Assembly: GCF_900188345.1 (NCBI RefSeq)
Contig: NZ_FZOD01000001.1
Coordinates: 372,001 to 436,000 of the forward strand
Source of the DNA: Streptosporangium subroseum
GTDB taxonomy: Bacteria; Actinomycetota; Actinomycetes; Streptosporangiales; Streptosporangiaceae
Reading direction: 5' to 3'
Length of the DNA: 64,000 nt
A program made the position numbers and the translations under genes. Position 1 is the stretch's first letter, and the number at the start of each line of letters is the position of its first letter. Below, piece after piece: positions 26,795-36,464 of this stretch. The notes below the pieces were generated by a model. It made no database searches and was not told where the DNA came from. It saw only the letters and a program-made list of their open reading frames with translations.

Positions 26795-27805
26795 GTGAAG
26801 GTTCTCTACATCGGCGGCACCGGCACGATCAGCTCGGCCGGCGTCGCCGAGTCGGTGCGTCAGGGCCAGGACGTCCACGTCCTGAACCGTGGCCGCACCG
26901 CCGGCCGCCGGCCTCTCCCCGCCGGGGTCACGACGATCGAAGCCGACGTCCAGGACCCGGAGTCGGTGCGCCGGGCCCTCGACGGCACGACGTTCGACAG
27001 CGTGGTCAACTTCCTCAGCTTCGGCGCCGAGGACGCCGCTGCCGCCGCCGAACTGCTGGAAGGCCGCACGGGCCAGTACATCCACATCAGCAGCGCCTCG
27101 ATCTACCACAAGCCGGTACGGCGGGTGCCGATCGTCGAGTCGACCACCCGGCACAACCCCTACCTGGACTACGCCCGGGAGAAGATCGCCGCCGAGGACG
27201 TCCTGCACCGGGCCTACGAGGAGCGCGACTTCCCCGTCACGATCGTGCGTCCTTCGCACACCTACGACGACGCCCACCCGCCGCTGCCCGGCGACTGGAC
27301 CGCGTGGGACCGGATCGCCCGCGGCGACGAGCTGGTCGTGCCCGGTGACGGCACCAGCCTGTGGACCCTGACGCACGCGCAGGACTTCGCGGTGGGGCTC
27401 GTCGGCCTGATCGGCAACTGGCAGGCCATCGGGGAGGACTTCCACATCACCTCCAACGAGGCGCTGACGTGGGACGAGATCTACGGGATCATCGGGCGCA
27501 CCGAGGGGACGCCGGCCCGGCTCCTGCACCTGCCCTCGGAGCTCATCCGCGTCGCCGCCCCCGACTGGTTCTGGTCGGACCTCATCATCGGCGACCTGAT
27601 GCACAGCGCGGTGTTCGACAACACCAAGATCAAGCGGTTCGTCCCGGCGTTCCAGCCGACGATCACGTGGTCGGCCGGGGCCCGGCGGCTGCACGAATGG
27701 CGCGCCGCCCACACCGGGGAGACCCGCCCCGACGCCGAGACGGACGCGATCCTGGGCCGGCTGGTCGAGGGGCACCGGGCCGCCACGGCGGCGCTGACGC
27801 CGTGA
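26795..27805 (+). CDS. NAD-dependent epimerase/dehydratase family protein
   Basis: 336 residues. It has an atypical-SDR Rossmann start (VLYIGGTGTISSAGVAESVRQGQDVHVLNRG), FDSVVNFLSFG, SSASIYHKP and an active-site region DYAREKIAAED that takes the place of YxxxK. The C-terminus (TITWSAGARRLHEWRAAHTG) resembles the plant CSP41/isoflavone-reductase-like branch found in actinobacterial sugar clusters. GTG start 26795 with GGAG 8 nt upstream. It overlaps the lactonase gene by 1 nt. The role is probably sugar redox or epimerisation, with the substrate unknown. Confidence 0.85.
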   Translation: MKVLYIGGTGTISSAGVAESVRQGQDVHVLNRGRTAGRRPLPAGVTTIEADVQDPESVRRALDGTTFDSVVNFLSFGAEDAAAAAELLEGRTGQYIHISSASIYHKPVRRVPIVESTTRHNPYLDYAREKIAAEDVLHRAYEERDFPVTIVRPSHTYDDAHPPLPGDWTAWDRIARGDELVVPGDGTSLWTLTHAQDFAVGLVGLIGNWQAIGEDFHITSNEALTWDEIYGIIGRTEGTPARLLHLPSELIRVAAPDWFWSDLIIGDLMHSAVFDNTKIKRFVPAFQPTITWSAGARRLHEWRAAHTGETRPDAETDAILGRLVEGHRAATAALTP

Positions 27806-28704
27806 TGCCGGGCACCGAGGGCGCCCTGGCGGCGGAACCCTGGCTGGACGTGTCCGGCGTCCACTGCGAGGGCGTCGTGTGGGACGACGCCGCGGGCCGG
27901 TTACGGTTCGTCGACATCCCCCGCGGGCGGGTTTTCGACGCCGGCATGGACACCGCCGACGGCGCCGACGCCGGCTGGTTCGACCTGCCGGCGCCGGTCA
28001 CGGCCGTGCATCCCACGACCGAGCCCGGGACTCTCGTCGTCGCGGACGGCGACGGCGTGGCCCTGGCCACGCGCGACGGGCTGACCGAACGGCTCGCCGC
28101 CCCGCTGGCGGGCCGGCCGGAGATCCGCATGAACGACGCGGGCGTCGATCCCGCCGGACGTTACTTCGCCGGCAGCATGGCGTACGACCTCGAACCGGGC
28201 GCGGGCCGCCTGTACCGCCTCGACGCCGATCGATCCCTGCACACCGTGCTCACCGGCGTCACGATCGGAAACGGGGTGGACTGGTCGCCCGACACCACCC
28301 TGTGCTACTTCGTGGACAGCCCCCTCCACCGCGTCGACGTGTTCGACTACGACGTGACGACGGGTGCCCTGTCCAACCGGCGCGTGTTCGCGGACACCTC
28401 CGCCATCCCCGGGATGCCCGACGGGCTCACGGTCGACGCCGAGGGCGCCGTGTGGGTGGCCTTCTGGGGAGGATCGCGCGTCTGCCGCTTCGGCCCGGAC
28501 GGCCTGGTCGAGCGCACCGTCGGCCTGCCGGTGTCACAGGTGACGTCGTGCTGCTTCGCCGGGCCCGACCTGGACCGGCTCATCATCAGCACCTCCACCG
28601 AGGAACTGTCCCCCGACGACCTGCGGCGTCAGCCCACGGCAGGCATGATCTTCCGGGCCGAGCCCGGATGCCGTGGCCGCCGCACGAACGAATTCGTGAT
28701 CTGA
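27805..28704 (+). CDS. SMP-30/gluconolactonase-family sugar lactonase
   Basis: 299 residues of a six-bladed propeller. It shows CEGVVWDDAAGRLRFVDIPRGRVF (first metal Glu), PEIRMNDAGVDPAGRYFAGSM (Asn/Asp metal ligands), GVTIGNGVDWSPDTTLCYFVDS (Asn and Asp ligands) and MPDGLTVDAEGAVWVAFWGGSRVCRF. It should open aldono-lactones produced by a sugar dehydrogenase, the second step of oxidative pentose breakdown (xylC-like role). The ATG at 27805 overlaps the preceding stop (TGATG); GTG at 27802 is an alternative. The next gene, an aldo/keto reductase, starts 1 nt after its stop. Confidence 0.91.
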   Translation: MPGTEGALAAEPWLDVSGVHCEGVVWDDAAGRLRFVDIPRGRVFDAGMDTADGADAGWFDLPAPVTAVHPTTEPGTLVVADGDGVALATRDGLTERLAAPLAGRPEIRMNDAGVDPAGRYFAGSMAYDLEPGAGRLYRLDADRSLHTVLTGVTIGNGVDWSPDTTLCYFVDSPLHRVDVFDYDVTTGALSNRRVFADTSAIPGMPDGLTVDAEGAVWVAFWGGSRVCRFGPDGLVERTVGLPVSQVTSCCFAGPDLDRLIISTSTEELSPDDLRRQPTAGMIFRAEPGCRGRRTNEFVI

Positions 28705-28705
28705 C

Positions 28706-29686
28706 ATGACCGATGACCCCACGCGCGACGCGTCGCCCGACCCGGCGGAGCGCCGCGCGTTCGGCCGCACCGGGCTCACGGTGACCCCCGTCTGCATCGG
28801 GACCAGCCCCTTGTCGAGCATGCCCGCGCTGTACGGCTACGCGGTCGACCAGGACAGGGCGGAGGCGACGGTCGAGGCCGTGCTCGACGGCCCGTTCAAC
28901 TTCCTCGACACGTCGAACAACTACGGCGGCGGCAGCGCCGAGCTGCGCATCGGCGCCGTGCTGCGCCGCCGCGGCGGGATCCCCGACGGGTTCGTCCTGG
29001 CCACCAAGGCCGACGCCGATCCGGACAGCGGCGACTTCTCCGGCGAGCGCGTGCGCCGCTCGGTGGAGGAGAGCCTCGAACGGCTCGGCGTCGACCACGT
29101 GCCGATGATGTACCTGCACGACCCGGAGTACCACGTCACCTTCGAAGAGGCGATGGCCCCGGGCGGACCGGTCGAGGCGCTGGTCGCGCTCCGCGACGCC
29201 GGCGTCGTCGGCCACCTCGGCATCGCCGGCGGCCCCGTGGAGCTGATGCGGCGGTTCATCCGGACCGGCGTGTTCGAGGCGGTGATCAACCACAACCGCT
29301 GGACCCTGGTGAACCGTGACGCAGGCCCGCTGCTCGACGAGGCCGTCGCGCGGGGGGTCGCCTTCGTCAACGGCGCGCCGTACGGCGGGGGCATGCTGGT
29401 CAAGGGCCCGGACGCCCAGCCTCGCTACGCCTACCGGGACACCGACGAGTCCGTCAGGGAAGCGGTCCGGTCGATGCAGCGGGTGTGCGCCGCCCACAAC
29501 GTGCCCCTGGCCGCCGCCGCGCTGCAGTTCTCGCTGCGCGACCCCCGGGTGACGTCGACCATCGTCGGCGTCTCGGAACCCGCGCGGATCAGGACCACCC
29601 TCGATCTCGCCACCACCCCGATCGCCCCCGAACTGTGGGACGAGCTCGACCGGCACACGCCGTCGTCCGAGGGGTGGCTGGACTGA
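28706..29686 (+). CDS. Aldo/keto reductase (aldose 1-dehydrogenase-like)
   Basis: 326 residues. The AKR tetrad is visible as Asp in FLDTSNNYGGG, Tyr in the same block, Lys in ATKADAD and His in YLHDPEY. The extended VEESLERLGVDHVPMMYLHD and C-terminal TIVGVSEPARIRTTLDLA are typical. Its pattern resembles D-threo-aldose/L-fucose dehydrogenases that oxidise aldoses to lactones. That would place it directly before the SMP-30 lactonase encoded just upstream. The spacing is nearly zero, indicating translational coupling. Confidence 0.88.
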   Translation: MTDDPTRDASPDPAERRAFGRTGLTVTPVCIGTSPLSSMPALYGYAVDQDRAEATVEAVLDGPFNFLDTSNNYGGGSAELRIGAVLRRRGGIPDGFVLATKADADPDSGDFSGERVRRSVEESLERLGVDHVPMMYLHDPEYHVTFEEAMAPGGPVEALVALRDAGVVGHLGIAGGPVELMRRFIRTGVFEAVINHNRWTLVNRDAGPLLDEAVARGVAFVNGAPYGGGMLVKGPDAQPRYAYRDTDESVREAVRSMQRVCAAHNVPLAAAALQFSLRDPRVTSTIVGVSEPARIRTTLDLATTPIAPELWDELDRHTPSSEGWLD

Positions 29687-29737
29687 TGCCGGCGACGGCC
29701 GTACAAGCGATTCCAACGACAGACGGAGAAGAAGACC

Positions 29738-32080
29738 GTGGCTATGAGCACTGACACTCCGGCGGAGGCGTGGAGGGACGTCGGCGTCCCCGACGAGGAC
29801 CGCGTCGAGGCCCTGATGGCCAGGATGAGCCTGGCCGAGAAGGTCGCGCAGCTCTACGGCGTCTGGGTGGGCATCGACGACGGCGACGGTGAGATGGCCC
29901 CGCACCAGCACGAGTTCACGTCGCTGCCGGTCGGGTGGGACGAGCTCGTCCGAAGCGGCATCGGTCAGCTGACCCGGCCGTTCGGCACCAAGCCCGTCGA
30001 CGTCCTGACCGGGGCGACCACGCTCGCGGGCGCCCAGCGTTCGATCACCGCGGCGGGACGGTGGGGCGTTCCCGCGCTGGTGCACGAGGAGTGCCTGACC
30101 GGCCTCGCCGCCTGGAAGGCCACCGTCTACCCGTCACCGTTGTGCTGGGGCGCCAGCTTCGACCCGGACCTGGTCGAGCGGATGGGGGCGCAGATCGGCG
30201 CCACCATGCGGCGTCTCGGGATCCACCAGGGCCTCGCCCCCGTCGTGGACGTCGCCCGCGACCTGCGATGGGGTCGCGTCGAGGAGACCATCGGCGAGGA
30301 CCCCGTCCTCGTCGGCACGATCGGCAGCGCGTACGTCCGCGGGGTGCAGTCCGCGGGTGTGATCGCCACCCTGAAGCATTTTGTGGGCTACTCGGCCTCC
30401 AAGGCGGGCCGGAACCTGGCCCCCGTGTCGGTGGGCCACCGTGAGATCGCCGACGTGCTGCTGCCTCCGTTCGAGATGGCGCTGCGGGCCGGGGCCGACT
30501 CGGTGATGAACTCCTACACCGACATCGACGGCGTTCCGGTCGCGGCCGACCCCACTCTGCTCACCGATCTGCTTCGCGACACCTACGGTTTCACCGGCAC
30601 CGTCGTGGCCGACTACTTCTCCGTCGCCTTCCTCCAGACCCTCCACAACGTGGCCGAGTCCCCCGGCGACGCGGCCAGGCTGGCGCTGACGGCGGGAATC
30701 GACGTGGAACTGCCCACGGTCAACGCCTACGGCCCGCCGCTGATCGAGGCGATCGACCGCGGCGAGGTCGACGTCGCCCTCATCGACCGCGCGCTGCGTC
30801 GCGTGCTCCTGCAGAAGGTCCGGCTGGGCCTGCTCGACGAGGAGTGGACGCCCGAGCCCGCCGTCCTGGAGGAGACGGACGACGGCGTGCTGGACGGCGA
30901 GTCCCAGCGTGCCCTCGCGGGCGAGCTGGCCCGCCGTTCCGTCGTCCTGCTCCGCAACACCGGCTCGCTGCCGCTGGCGGCGGGCCTGCGCCTGGCCGTG
31001 GTCGGGCCCCGGGCCGACACCCCGCAGGCCATGATGGGCTGCTACTCGTTCCCGATGCACGTCGGCGTGCACCACCCCGACGTGCCCATGGGCATCGAGG
31101 TGCCGACCCTGGTCGAGGCGCTGCGCGCCGACCCCGCCGGCTACGACGTGCGCTACGAGCAGGGTGTGCCCGTCCTCGGCGGCGACGACGAGGGCATCGC
31201 CGCGGCCGTCGCCGCGGCGGCGGACGCCGACGTCTGCGTGGCCGTGCTCGGCGACCAGGCGGGCCTGTTCGGGCGCGGCACCTCCGGAGAGGGCTGCGAC
31301 GCCGCGAGCCTGCGCCTGCCCGGGCGGCAGGAGGAACTGCTGGAGGCCGTGCTGGCCACCGGCGTCCCCGTCGTCCTGGTGCTTCTGGTCGGCCGGCCGT
31401 ACGAGCTGGCCCGGCAGGCCGACCGCCTGGCGGCCGTCGTGTGCGGGTTCTTCCCCGGTGAGGAGGGCGCGCGGGCTCTGGCCGACGTGCTGTCCGGCCG
31501 GGCCGATCCGGCGGGACGGCTCCCGGTGAGCTTCCCCGGCGACGGCGGCAACCAGCCCTCCACCTACCTGGCCGCGCCGCTGAGCCGGCGCAGCGAGGTG
31601 AGCTCGGTGGACCCCACTCCGCTGTTCCCGTTCGGCCATGGACTGTCGTACACCCCGATCACGTGGAAGGACGTCGTCGCCGGCGCGGAGGCGACGTGGC
31701 CGACCGACGGCACCTTCGATGTGCGGGTGACGCTCCACAACGGCGCGGCCGGCCCGGTGTCGGACGTCGTGCAGGTCTACCTTCACGACCCGGTCGCCGA
31801 GGTCGCCCGCCCGGTGCAGTCGCTGCTGACGGCCCACCGGGTCGATCTGGAATCGGGTGAGACGCGCGAGGTCACGATCACGCTGCACGCCGACCAGACC
31901 TCCTACACCGGAGCGTCCGGACGGCGGCAGGTCGACCCGGGCGCGGTCGAGTTGCGGGTCGGCGCGTCGAGCGCGGACATCAGGGAGACCATCTCCGTCT
32001 CCATGACCGGGCCGCGGCGCCATGTCGGTTTCGACCGGGTCATGGAGGCGACCGTCGCCTCTGGCTCAGCCGAGGACTGA
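29738..32080 (+). CDS. GH3-family beta-glycosidase (beta-xylosidase/glucosidase)
   Basis: 780 residues, full GH3 architecture without a signal peptide. The N-terminal TIM barrel shows RWGRVEETIGEDP, LKHFVGYSASKAGRN and the nucleophile Asp292 in VVADYFSV. The second alpha/beta domain follows (RSVVLLRNTGSLPL, GEGCDAASLRLPGRQEELL), and a C-terminal fibronectin-III-like domain starts near FPFGHGLSYT. GTG start at 29738 after GGAGAAGAAG; an ATG two codons later is equally possible. It probably releases monomers from imported oligosaccharides. The FVGYSASKAGRN variant is common in xylan-type GH3 enzymes. It is the last gene of its operon, before a bidirectional terminator. Confidence 0.92.
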   Translation: MAMSTDTPAEAWRDVGVPDEDRVEALMARMSLAEKVAQLYGVWVGIDDGDGEMAPHQHEFTSLPVGWDELVRSGIGQLTRPFGTKPVDVLTGATTLAGAQRSITAAGRWGVPALVHEECLTGLAAWKATVYPSPLCWGASFDPDLVERMGAQIGATMRRLGIHQGLAPVVDVARDLRWGRVEETIGEDPVLVGTIGSAYVRGVQSAGVIATLKHFVGYSASKAGRNLAPVSVGHREIADVLLPPFEMALRAGADSVMNSYTDIDGVPVAADPTLLTDLLRDTYGFTGTVVADYFSVAFLQTLHNVAESPGDAARLALTAGIDVELPTVNAYGPPLIEAIDRGEVDVALIDRALRRVLLQKVRLGLLDEEWTPEPAVLEETDDGVLDGESQRALAGELARRSVVLLRNTGSLPLAAGLRLAVVGPRADTPQAMMGCYSFPMHVGVHHPDVPMGIEVPTLVEALRADPAGYDVRYEQGVPVLGGDDEGIAAAVAAAADADVCVAVLGDQAGLFGRGTSGEGCDAASLRLPGRQEELLEAVLATGVPVVLVLLVGRPYELARQADRLAAVVCGFFPGEEGARALADVLSGRADPAGRLPVSFPGDGGNQPSTYLAAPLSRRSEVSSVDPTPLFPFGHGLSYTPITWKDVVAGAEATWPTDGTFDVRVTLHNGAAGPVSDVVQVYLHDPVAEVARPVQSLLTAHRVDLESGETREVTITLHADQTSYTGASGRRQVDPGAVELRVGASSADIRETISVSMTGPRRHVGFDRVMEATVASGSAED

Positions 32081-32161
32081 CAGCGGTCCGCGGCGCCGGC
32101 CACGGATGGCGCCGGCGGATCACACCCACAAGACAGCGGACGGATCACACCACGGAACGGC

Positions 32162-32193
32162 GAGGGCGGCCCGGGAGATCCCGGGCCGCCCTC
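32162..32193. terminator. Bidirectional terminator between GH3 and aldehyde dehydrogenase genes
   Basis: Perfect 14-bp GC-rich stem (GAGGGCGGCCCGGG and complement) with a 4-nt AGAT loop, between two convergent operons. Confidence 0.8.
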
Positions 32194-32196
32194 GCC

Positions 32197-32237
32197 GCGC
32201 GTTATTCGCTGTGGGACGCGCGTTATTCGCTGTGGGA
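32197..32237. repeat. 20-bp direct repeat at the end of the aldehyde dehydrogenase gene
   Basis: GCGCGTTATTCGCTGTGGGA occurs at 32197-32216 and again at 32218-32237. The second copy carries the stop codon and last codons of the gene; the first lies just downstream. Confidence 0.85.
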
Positions 32238-33764
32238 GAGGACGCCGTCGACCCTGCGGACGAGCCCCGTGGAGGCGGCCGGGGCGTCGCGAAGCTCGTC
32301 CGGCAGCAGGTCCTGCGGAACGTTCTGCAGGCTGATCGGGCGCAGCCAGCGGCGGATCGCCGTGGTGCCGACGCTGGTGTGCAGCGCGCTGGTGGTCGCC
32401 GGGTACGGCCCGCCGTGGTGCATGCCCCACGCCACCGCCACACCGGTCGGGAAGCCGTTCCACACGACACGGCCGACCGTGCCGGACAGCTGCGCGAGAA
32501 GCCGGGCCGACAGGTCTCCGTCCGCCGCGTCCGCGTGGACCGTCCCGGTGAGAGCCGGGCCGAAGGTCTCGAGGAGCCGGAGGAGATGCTCCTCGGAGGT
32601 GTACTCGACGGTCACCAGGACCGGCCCGAAGCACTCTTCGAGCAGCGCGCCCGTCACGGCGCCGGCGTCCGCGTGCAGCAACAGCGGCGTGCCGGTCCAG
32701 CCGCCGCCCTCGCCGGTCTCCTTGCCGCCGGCGAGCGTCCGGACGCCGTCCATGCCGCGCAGGGTCTCCACGCCGCGGCGGTAGGCGTCGGCCGTCCGCT
32801 CGCTGAGCATGAAGCCGGTGGGCAGGGCGCCGACGTGCTCCGCCAGCGAGCGGCGGATCGCCTCGCCGTGCGCGCCGGTGGGAAGCAGTGCCATGCCCGG
32901 CTTCGTGCAGAACTGCCCGACACCGAGCGTGAAGGAGGCCGCGAGCCCCGCGGCGATCTCTTCGCCGCGCGACGCGGCGGCCTCGGGGCACACGACGAGC
33001 GTGTTGAGCGCGCCCAGCTCGCCGTAGAAGGGGATCGGCGACGGCCGGGACGACGCGACGTCGAACAGCGTGCGCCCGGCGCCGAGGGAGCCGGTGAACC
33101 CGACGGCCTGGACGGCCGGATGCCCGACCAGGCCGACGCCCGCCTCTCGTCCCCAGACCAGGTTGATCACATCCGGGGTGACCCCGGCCGCCCTGGCGCC
33201 CGCGACGAGCGCCTCGTGGCTGAGCACCGACGTCGCCGGGTGCGCCTCGTGCACCTTGGCGATGACCGGGCAGCCCGCGCTCAGGGCCGAGGCGGTGTCG
33301 CCGCCGGGTACGGAGAAGGCGAACGGGAAGTTGCTCGCCCCGAACACCGCGACAGGTCCGAGCGGGACCAGCATCCGGCGCAGGTCCGGGCGTGGTCCCA
33401 TCGGGGTCTCCCCCGCGTGGTCGATGGTCGCCTCAAGATAGGCGCCGTCCTCCGCCACCTCGGCGAACACCTCGAGCTGGTAGCACGTCCTGGTCAGCTC
33501 GCCGTTGAGCCGCTGCTCGCCCAGGGCGGTCTCACGGTCGGCCACGGCGACCAGGTCGGCCCGGCGTTCCTCAAGCGAGCGCGCCATCGATCGGAGCAGC
33601 CGGGCGCGTCCCGCGCGCGCCAGCCCGGCGAGCTCCCGCGCGGCCACGGCCGCTCGCGCGCAGAGGTCGTCGAGATCGGCGGGTGACGTCTCGGCGCCGA
33701 TCCGCTCGACGTCACGCCCCGTCCTCGGATCAACGCCGGCGAAACCGCGGATGTCCTCGGTCAT
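32223..33764 (-). CDS. Aldehyde dehydrogenase, alpha-ketoglutarate-semialdehyde type
   Basis: 513 residues. The N-terminal [33 protein letters not shown] pattern and the insert [14 protein letters not shown] are characteristic of NADP-dependent alpha-ketoglutarate semialdehyde dehydrogenases. The NAD(P)-site [21 protein letters not shown], the catalytic Glu in FYGELGALN and the Cys in GQFCTKPG are all present. In the Weimberg-type route it makes the last oxidation, to alpha-ketoglutarate. AGGGGA lies 7 nt before ATG 33764, and the start overlaps the FAH-fold gene stop by 4 nt. It is the distal gene of the dehydrogenase-dehydratase operon. Confidence 0.9.
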   Translation of the reverse strand: MTEDIRGFAGVDPRTGRDVERIGAETSPADLDDLCARAAVAARELAGLARAGRARLLRSMARSLEERRADLVAVADRETALGEQRLNGELTRTCYQLEVFAEVAEDGAYLEATIDHAGETPMGPRPDLRRMLVPLGPVAVFGASNFPFAFSVPGGDTASALSAGCPVIAKVHEAHPATSVLSHEALVAGARAAGVTPDVINLVWGREAGVGLVGHPAVQAVGFTGSLGAGRTLFDVASSRPSPIPFYGELGALNTLVVCPEAAASRGEEIAAGLAASFTLGVGQFCTKPGMALLPTGAHGEAIRRSLAEHVGALPTGFMLSERTADAYRRGVETLRGMDGVRTLAGGKETGEGGGWTGTPLLLHADAGAVTGALLEECFGPVLVTVEYTSEEHLLRLLETFGPALTGTVHADAADGDLSARLLAQLSGTVGRVVWNGFPTGVAVAWGMHHGGPYPATTSALHTSVGTTAIRRWLRPISLQNVPQDLLPDELRDAPAASTGLVRRVDGVLSHSE

Positions 33765-34657
33765 GACCGATCCCCTTCGAACGACCTCTCGCCGGGCGCG
33801 GCCCCCCGCACGACCGTGTTGCGCAACACTCCGACGCCCCCGATGCCGATCTCGACCGTGTCGCCGTCCGCGAGCGTGAACGGCGCCGGCGGCACGAGGC
33901 ACGTGCCGGTCGACAGGATGACCCCGTCCGGGTGGACGTCACCGCGCATCAGGTACGACACCAGCTCGTCGAGGCGCCGATGCAACCTCGCGGTGCTCGC
34001 CTCGCCGCTCCACTCCCGCCTGCCCTCCCTGTCGATCGTCATCTCGATCTTCAGGTCGTACGGGTCCTCGATCTCCCAGACCGGCCTGATCCAGGGGCCG
34101 AGGCCGCAGGCGCCGAAATAGATCTTGGCCTGGGGCAGGTAGAGGGGGTTCTCCCCTTCGATGCTGCGTGAGGACATGTCGTTGCACACCGTGTAGCCGA
34201 CGATCTCCCCGAAGCGGTTCACCACCAGCGCCAGCTCGGGCTCCGGCACGTCCACCACCGAGTCGGCGCGGACTCCCAGGCTGCCGTCCGGGCCGACGAC
34301 CCGCCAGGGGACCGACTTGAAGAACAGCTCCGGCCGCTCGGCGTCGTAGACCAGCTCGTAGACGGTCGCGGCGCGCTCGCTCTCCTCGACTCTCGCCTCA
34401 CGCGACGTCTCGTACGTGACGCCCGCCGCCCACACCTCGGTCGTGCCGTCGATCGGCGCGAGAAGATCGACCTCCCCGAGGGGTACCCGGTCTCCGAGTG
34501 AGCCGCCGGCCAGCCGCTCCCGCAGCTCGGCGAGCGGCGACGCCCAGAGTCCGGCGAGTGACCGCACGCCCGCGAGCTCGGCGACGCCGTCGTCGTCGTC
34601 GTACAGGCCCACCCGCGGCTCCGCGGAATCTCGCATGCGGTATCTGACGATGTTCAC
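33761..34657 (-). CDS. FAH-fold 2-keto-3-deoxy-pentonate dehydratase (KdaD/XylX-like)
   Basis: 298 residues. The FAH fold shows metal ligands in [10 protein letters not shown] and [24 protein letters not shown]. The blocks [26 protein letters not shown] and [21 protein letters not shown] resemble, from memory, Sulfolobus KdaD rather than the diketo-acid hydrolases of the fold. The expected reaction is dehydration of 2-keto-3-deoxy-arabinonate/xylonate to alpha-ketoglutarate semialdehyde, which the adjacent aldehyde dehydrogenase would use. GTG at 34657 is chosen because GAGGAG is 5 nt upstream; GTG 34663 lies inside that SD. The stop overlaps the next start. Confidence 0.86.
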   Translation of the reverse strand: MNIVRYRMRDSAEPRVGLYDDDDGVAELAGVRSLAGLWASPLAELRERLAGGSLGDRVPLGEVDLLAPIDGTTEVWAAGVTYETSREARVEESERAATVYELVYDAERPELFFKSVPWRVVGPDGSLGVRADSVVDVPEPELALVVNRFGEIVGYTVCNDMSSRSIEGENPLYLPQAKIYFGACGLGPWIRPVWEIEDPYDLKIEMTIDREGRREWSGEASTARLHRRLDELVSYLMRGDVHPDGVILSTGTCLVPPAPFTLADGDTVEIGIGGVGVLRNTVVRGAAPGERSFEGDRS

Positions 34658-34724
34658 GGTCACTCCTCAGTGCTGAATACCGATGTGTCAGCGGTGGAAT
34701 TCGACTCGGCGCCGTCCGCGGGCG

Positions 34725-36464
34725 TCAGTGCGACTCGCGCGGAACCTCGCTTCCGCGGCTGCCCCGCAGGAACCCGAAGTCCACACCTTCTTCGGCCTGC
34801 AGGACGTGCTCGCGGTACAGCCACCGGTATCCGCCCGCCTCGTCCGTGGCGGGCGGGCTCCACTCGGCGCGCCGCCGGTCGAGCTCCTCGTCGTCCACGT
34901 GCAACGTCAACCGCCTGGCCGGCACGTCGAGCTCGATGCGGTCGCCGGTGCGGACCAGCGCCAGCGGGCCGCCGACGGCCGCCTCGGGCGAGACGTGCAG
35001 CACGACCGTACCGAATCCGGTGCCGCTCATCCGCCCGTCGCTGATGCGCACCATGTCGCCGACGCCCTCGCGCAGCAGCTTCGCGGGCAGCGGCACGTTG
35101 GCCACCTCGGGCATGCCCGGGTACCCCTTCGGCCCGGCGCCCCGGATGACCAGCACGTCGTCCGGGGTGACGTCGAGATCCTCGTCGTCGCACACCGCGT
35201 GGTAGGCCTCGGGCGAGTCGAACACCAGCGCCCTGCCCTCGTGGTGCATCAGGGACGGCGACGCGGCCGACTGCTTGATGACGGCGCCGTTCGGGCAGAG
35301 GTTGCCGCGCAGGATCGCGGTGCCGGTACCGGACGGCAGCAGCGGCTCGGCCATCGGGCGGATCACCTCGGTGTTCCAGCATTCCGCGTCCGCGACGTTC
35401 TCCCCGACGGCGCGGCCGGTGACCGTGACGGCTCCGGAGTGGAGCAGGCCCGCCTCGTCGAGCTGGCGCATGACGACCGGCAGGCCGCCCGCGTAGCAGA
35501 AGTCCTCCATCAGGAACCGGCCGGACGGCATGAGGTCGACGATGGTCGGCACGTCCCGCACAAGGGCGTCGAAGTCGTCGAGGTGCAGGTCGACGCCGAG
35601 CCGTCCCGCCAGCGCGGTCAGGTGGATGATCGCGTTGGTGGATCCGCCGATGGCGGCGTTGGTCCTGATCGCGTTCTCGAACGCCTCCCGGGTGAGGATC
35701 GCGCTCGGGCGCAGGTCCTGCTCGACCATGTCCACGATCCGCTTCCCGGCCTCCTGCGCGACCTCCATGCGGCGCATGTCGACGGCGGGCCAGGTCGCCG
35801 ACCCGGGAAGCTGCATGCCGAGCGCCTCGGCCATGCAGGCCATCGTCGAGGCGGTGCCCATCGTCATGCAGTGCCCGTTCGAACGTGCCATGCAGCCCTC
35901 GGCGGCGTAGCCCTCCTCCACGGTCATCCGTCCGGCCTTGATCTCGGCCTCGAACTTCCACACGTGGGTGCCCGAACCGACGTCGCGGCCCTGGAACTTG
36001 CCGTTGAGCATCGGCCCGCCGGTCACCATCACGGCCGGGAGGTCGACGCTGGCCGCGCCCATGAGCAGCCCCGGCGTGGTCTTGTCGCAACCGGACAGCA
36101 GGACCACGCCGTCCAGCGGGTTGGCCCGGATGAGTTCCTCGGCCGCCATGGCGAGCATGTTGCGGTACAACATCGCCGTCGGGCGCATCAGCGTCTCGCC
36201 GGTGGCCGGGACGGGGAACACCAGCGGGAACCCGCCGGCCTGCCAGACGCCGCGCTTGACCGCGTCCGCCACCCGGTCCAGATGCGAGTTGCACGGCGCG
36301 AGCTCCGACCAGGTGCTCGCGATGCCGATGACGGGACGGCCGTCGAAGACCTCCGGCCCGAACCCCTGGTTACGCATCCAGGACCGGTACAGCATGCCGG
36401 AACGCCCCTCGGCGGCGAACCAGTGCGCGCTGCGCCGTTTGGGCCCTGTCATGTCGTCGTTCAC
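34725..36464 (-). CDS. IlvD/Edd-family sugar-acid (pentonate) dehydratase
   Basis: 579 residues, the length of arabinonate/xylonate dehydratases. Fe-S and Mg ligands are in LAPCNSH, LLSGCDKTTPG and EGCMARSNGHCMTMGTASTM. Substrate-loop motifs INGGSTNAIIHL-type (IGGSTNAIIHL) and the C-terminal ISDGRMSGTGFGTVVLHVSPEA are present. It converts an aldonate to the 2-keto-3-deoxy acid, feeding the FAH-fold enzyme encoded next. GTG 36464 overlaps the SDR stop as GTGA and has GGGGGA 5 nt upstream. The lack of an upstream amino-acid operon argues against dihydroxy-acid dehydratase in valine synthesis. Confidence 0.9.
   Translation of the reverse strand: MNDDMTGPKRRSAHWFAAEGRSGMLYRSWMRNQGFGPEVFDGRPVIGIASTWSELAPCNSHLDRVADAVKRGVWQAGGFPLVFPVPATGETLMRPTAMLYRNMLAMAAEELIRANPLDGVVLLSGCDKTTPGLLMGAASVDLPAVMVTGGPMLNGKFQGRDVGSGTHVWKFEAEIKAGRMTVEEGYAAEGCMARSNGHCMTMGTASTMACMAEALGMQLPGSATWPAVDMRRMEVAQEAGKRIVDMVEQDLRPSAILTREAFENAIRTNAAIGGSTNAIIHLTALAGRLGVDLHLDDFDALVRDVPTIVDLMPSGRFLMEDFCYAGGLPVVMRQLDEAGLLHSGAVTVTGRAVGENVADAECWNTEVIRPMAEPLLPSGTGTAILRGNLCPNGAVIKQSAASPSLMHHEGRALVFDSPEAYHAVCDDEDLDVTPDDVLVIRGAGPKGYPGMPEVANVPLPAKLLREGVGDMVRISDGRMSGTGFGTVVLHVSPEAAVGGPLALVRTGDRIELDVPARRLTLHVDDEELDRRRAEWSPPATDEAGGYRWLYREHVLQAEEGVDFGFLRGSRGSEVPRESH

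Noticed and set aside
30134..32023. 629-codon minus frame opposite the GH3 gene
   Set aside because: Antisense shadow with no motif; the GH3 domains occupy the plus strand.
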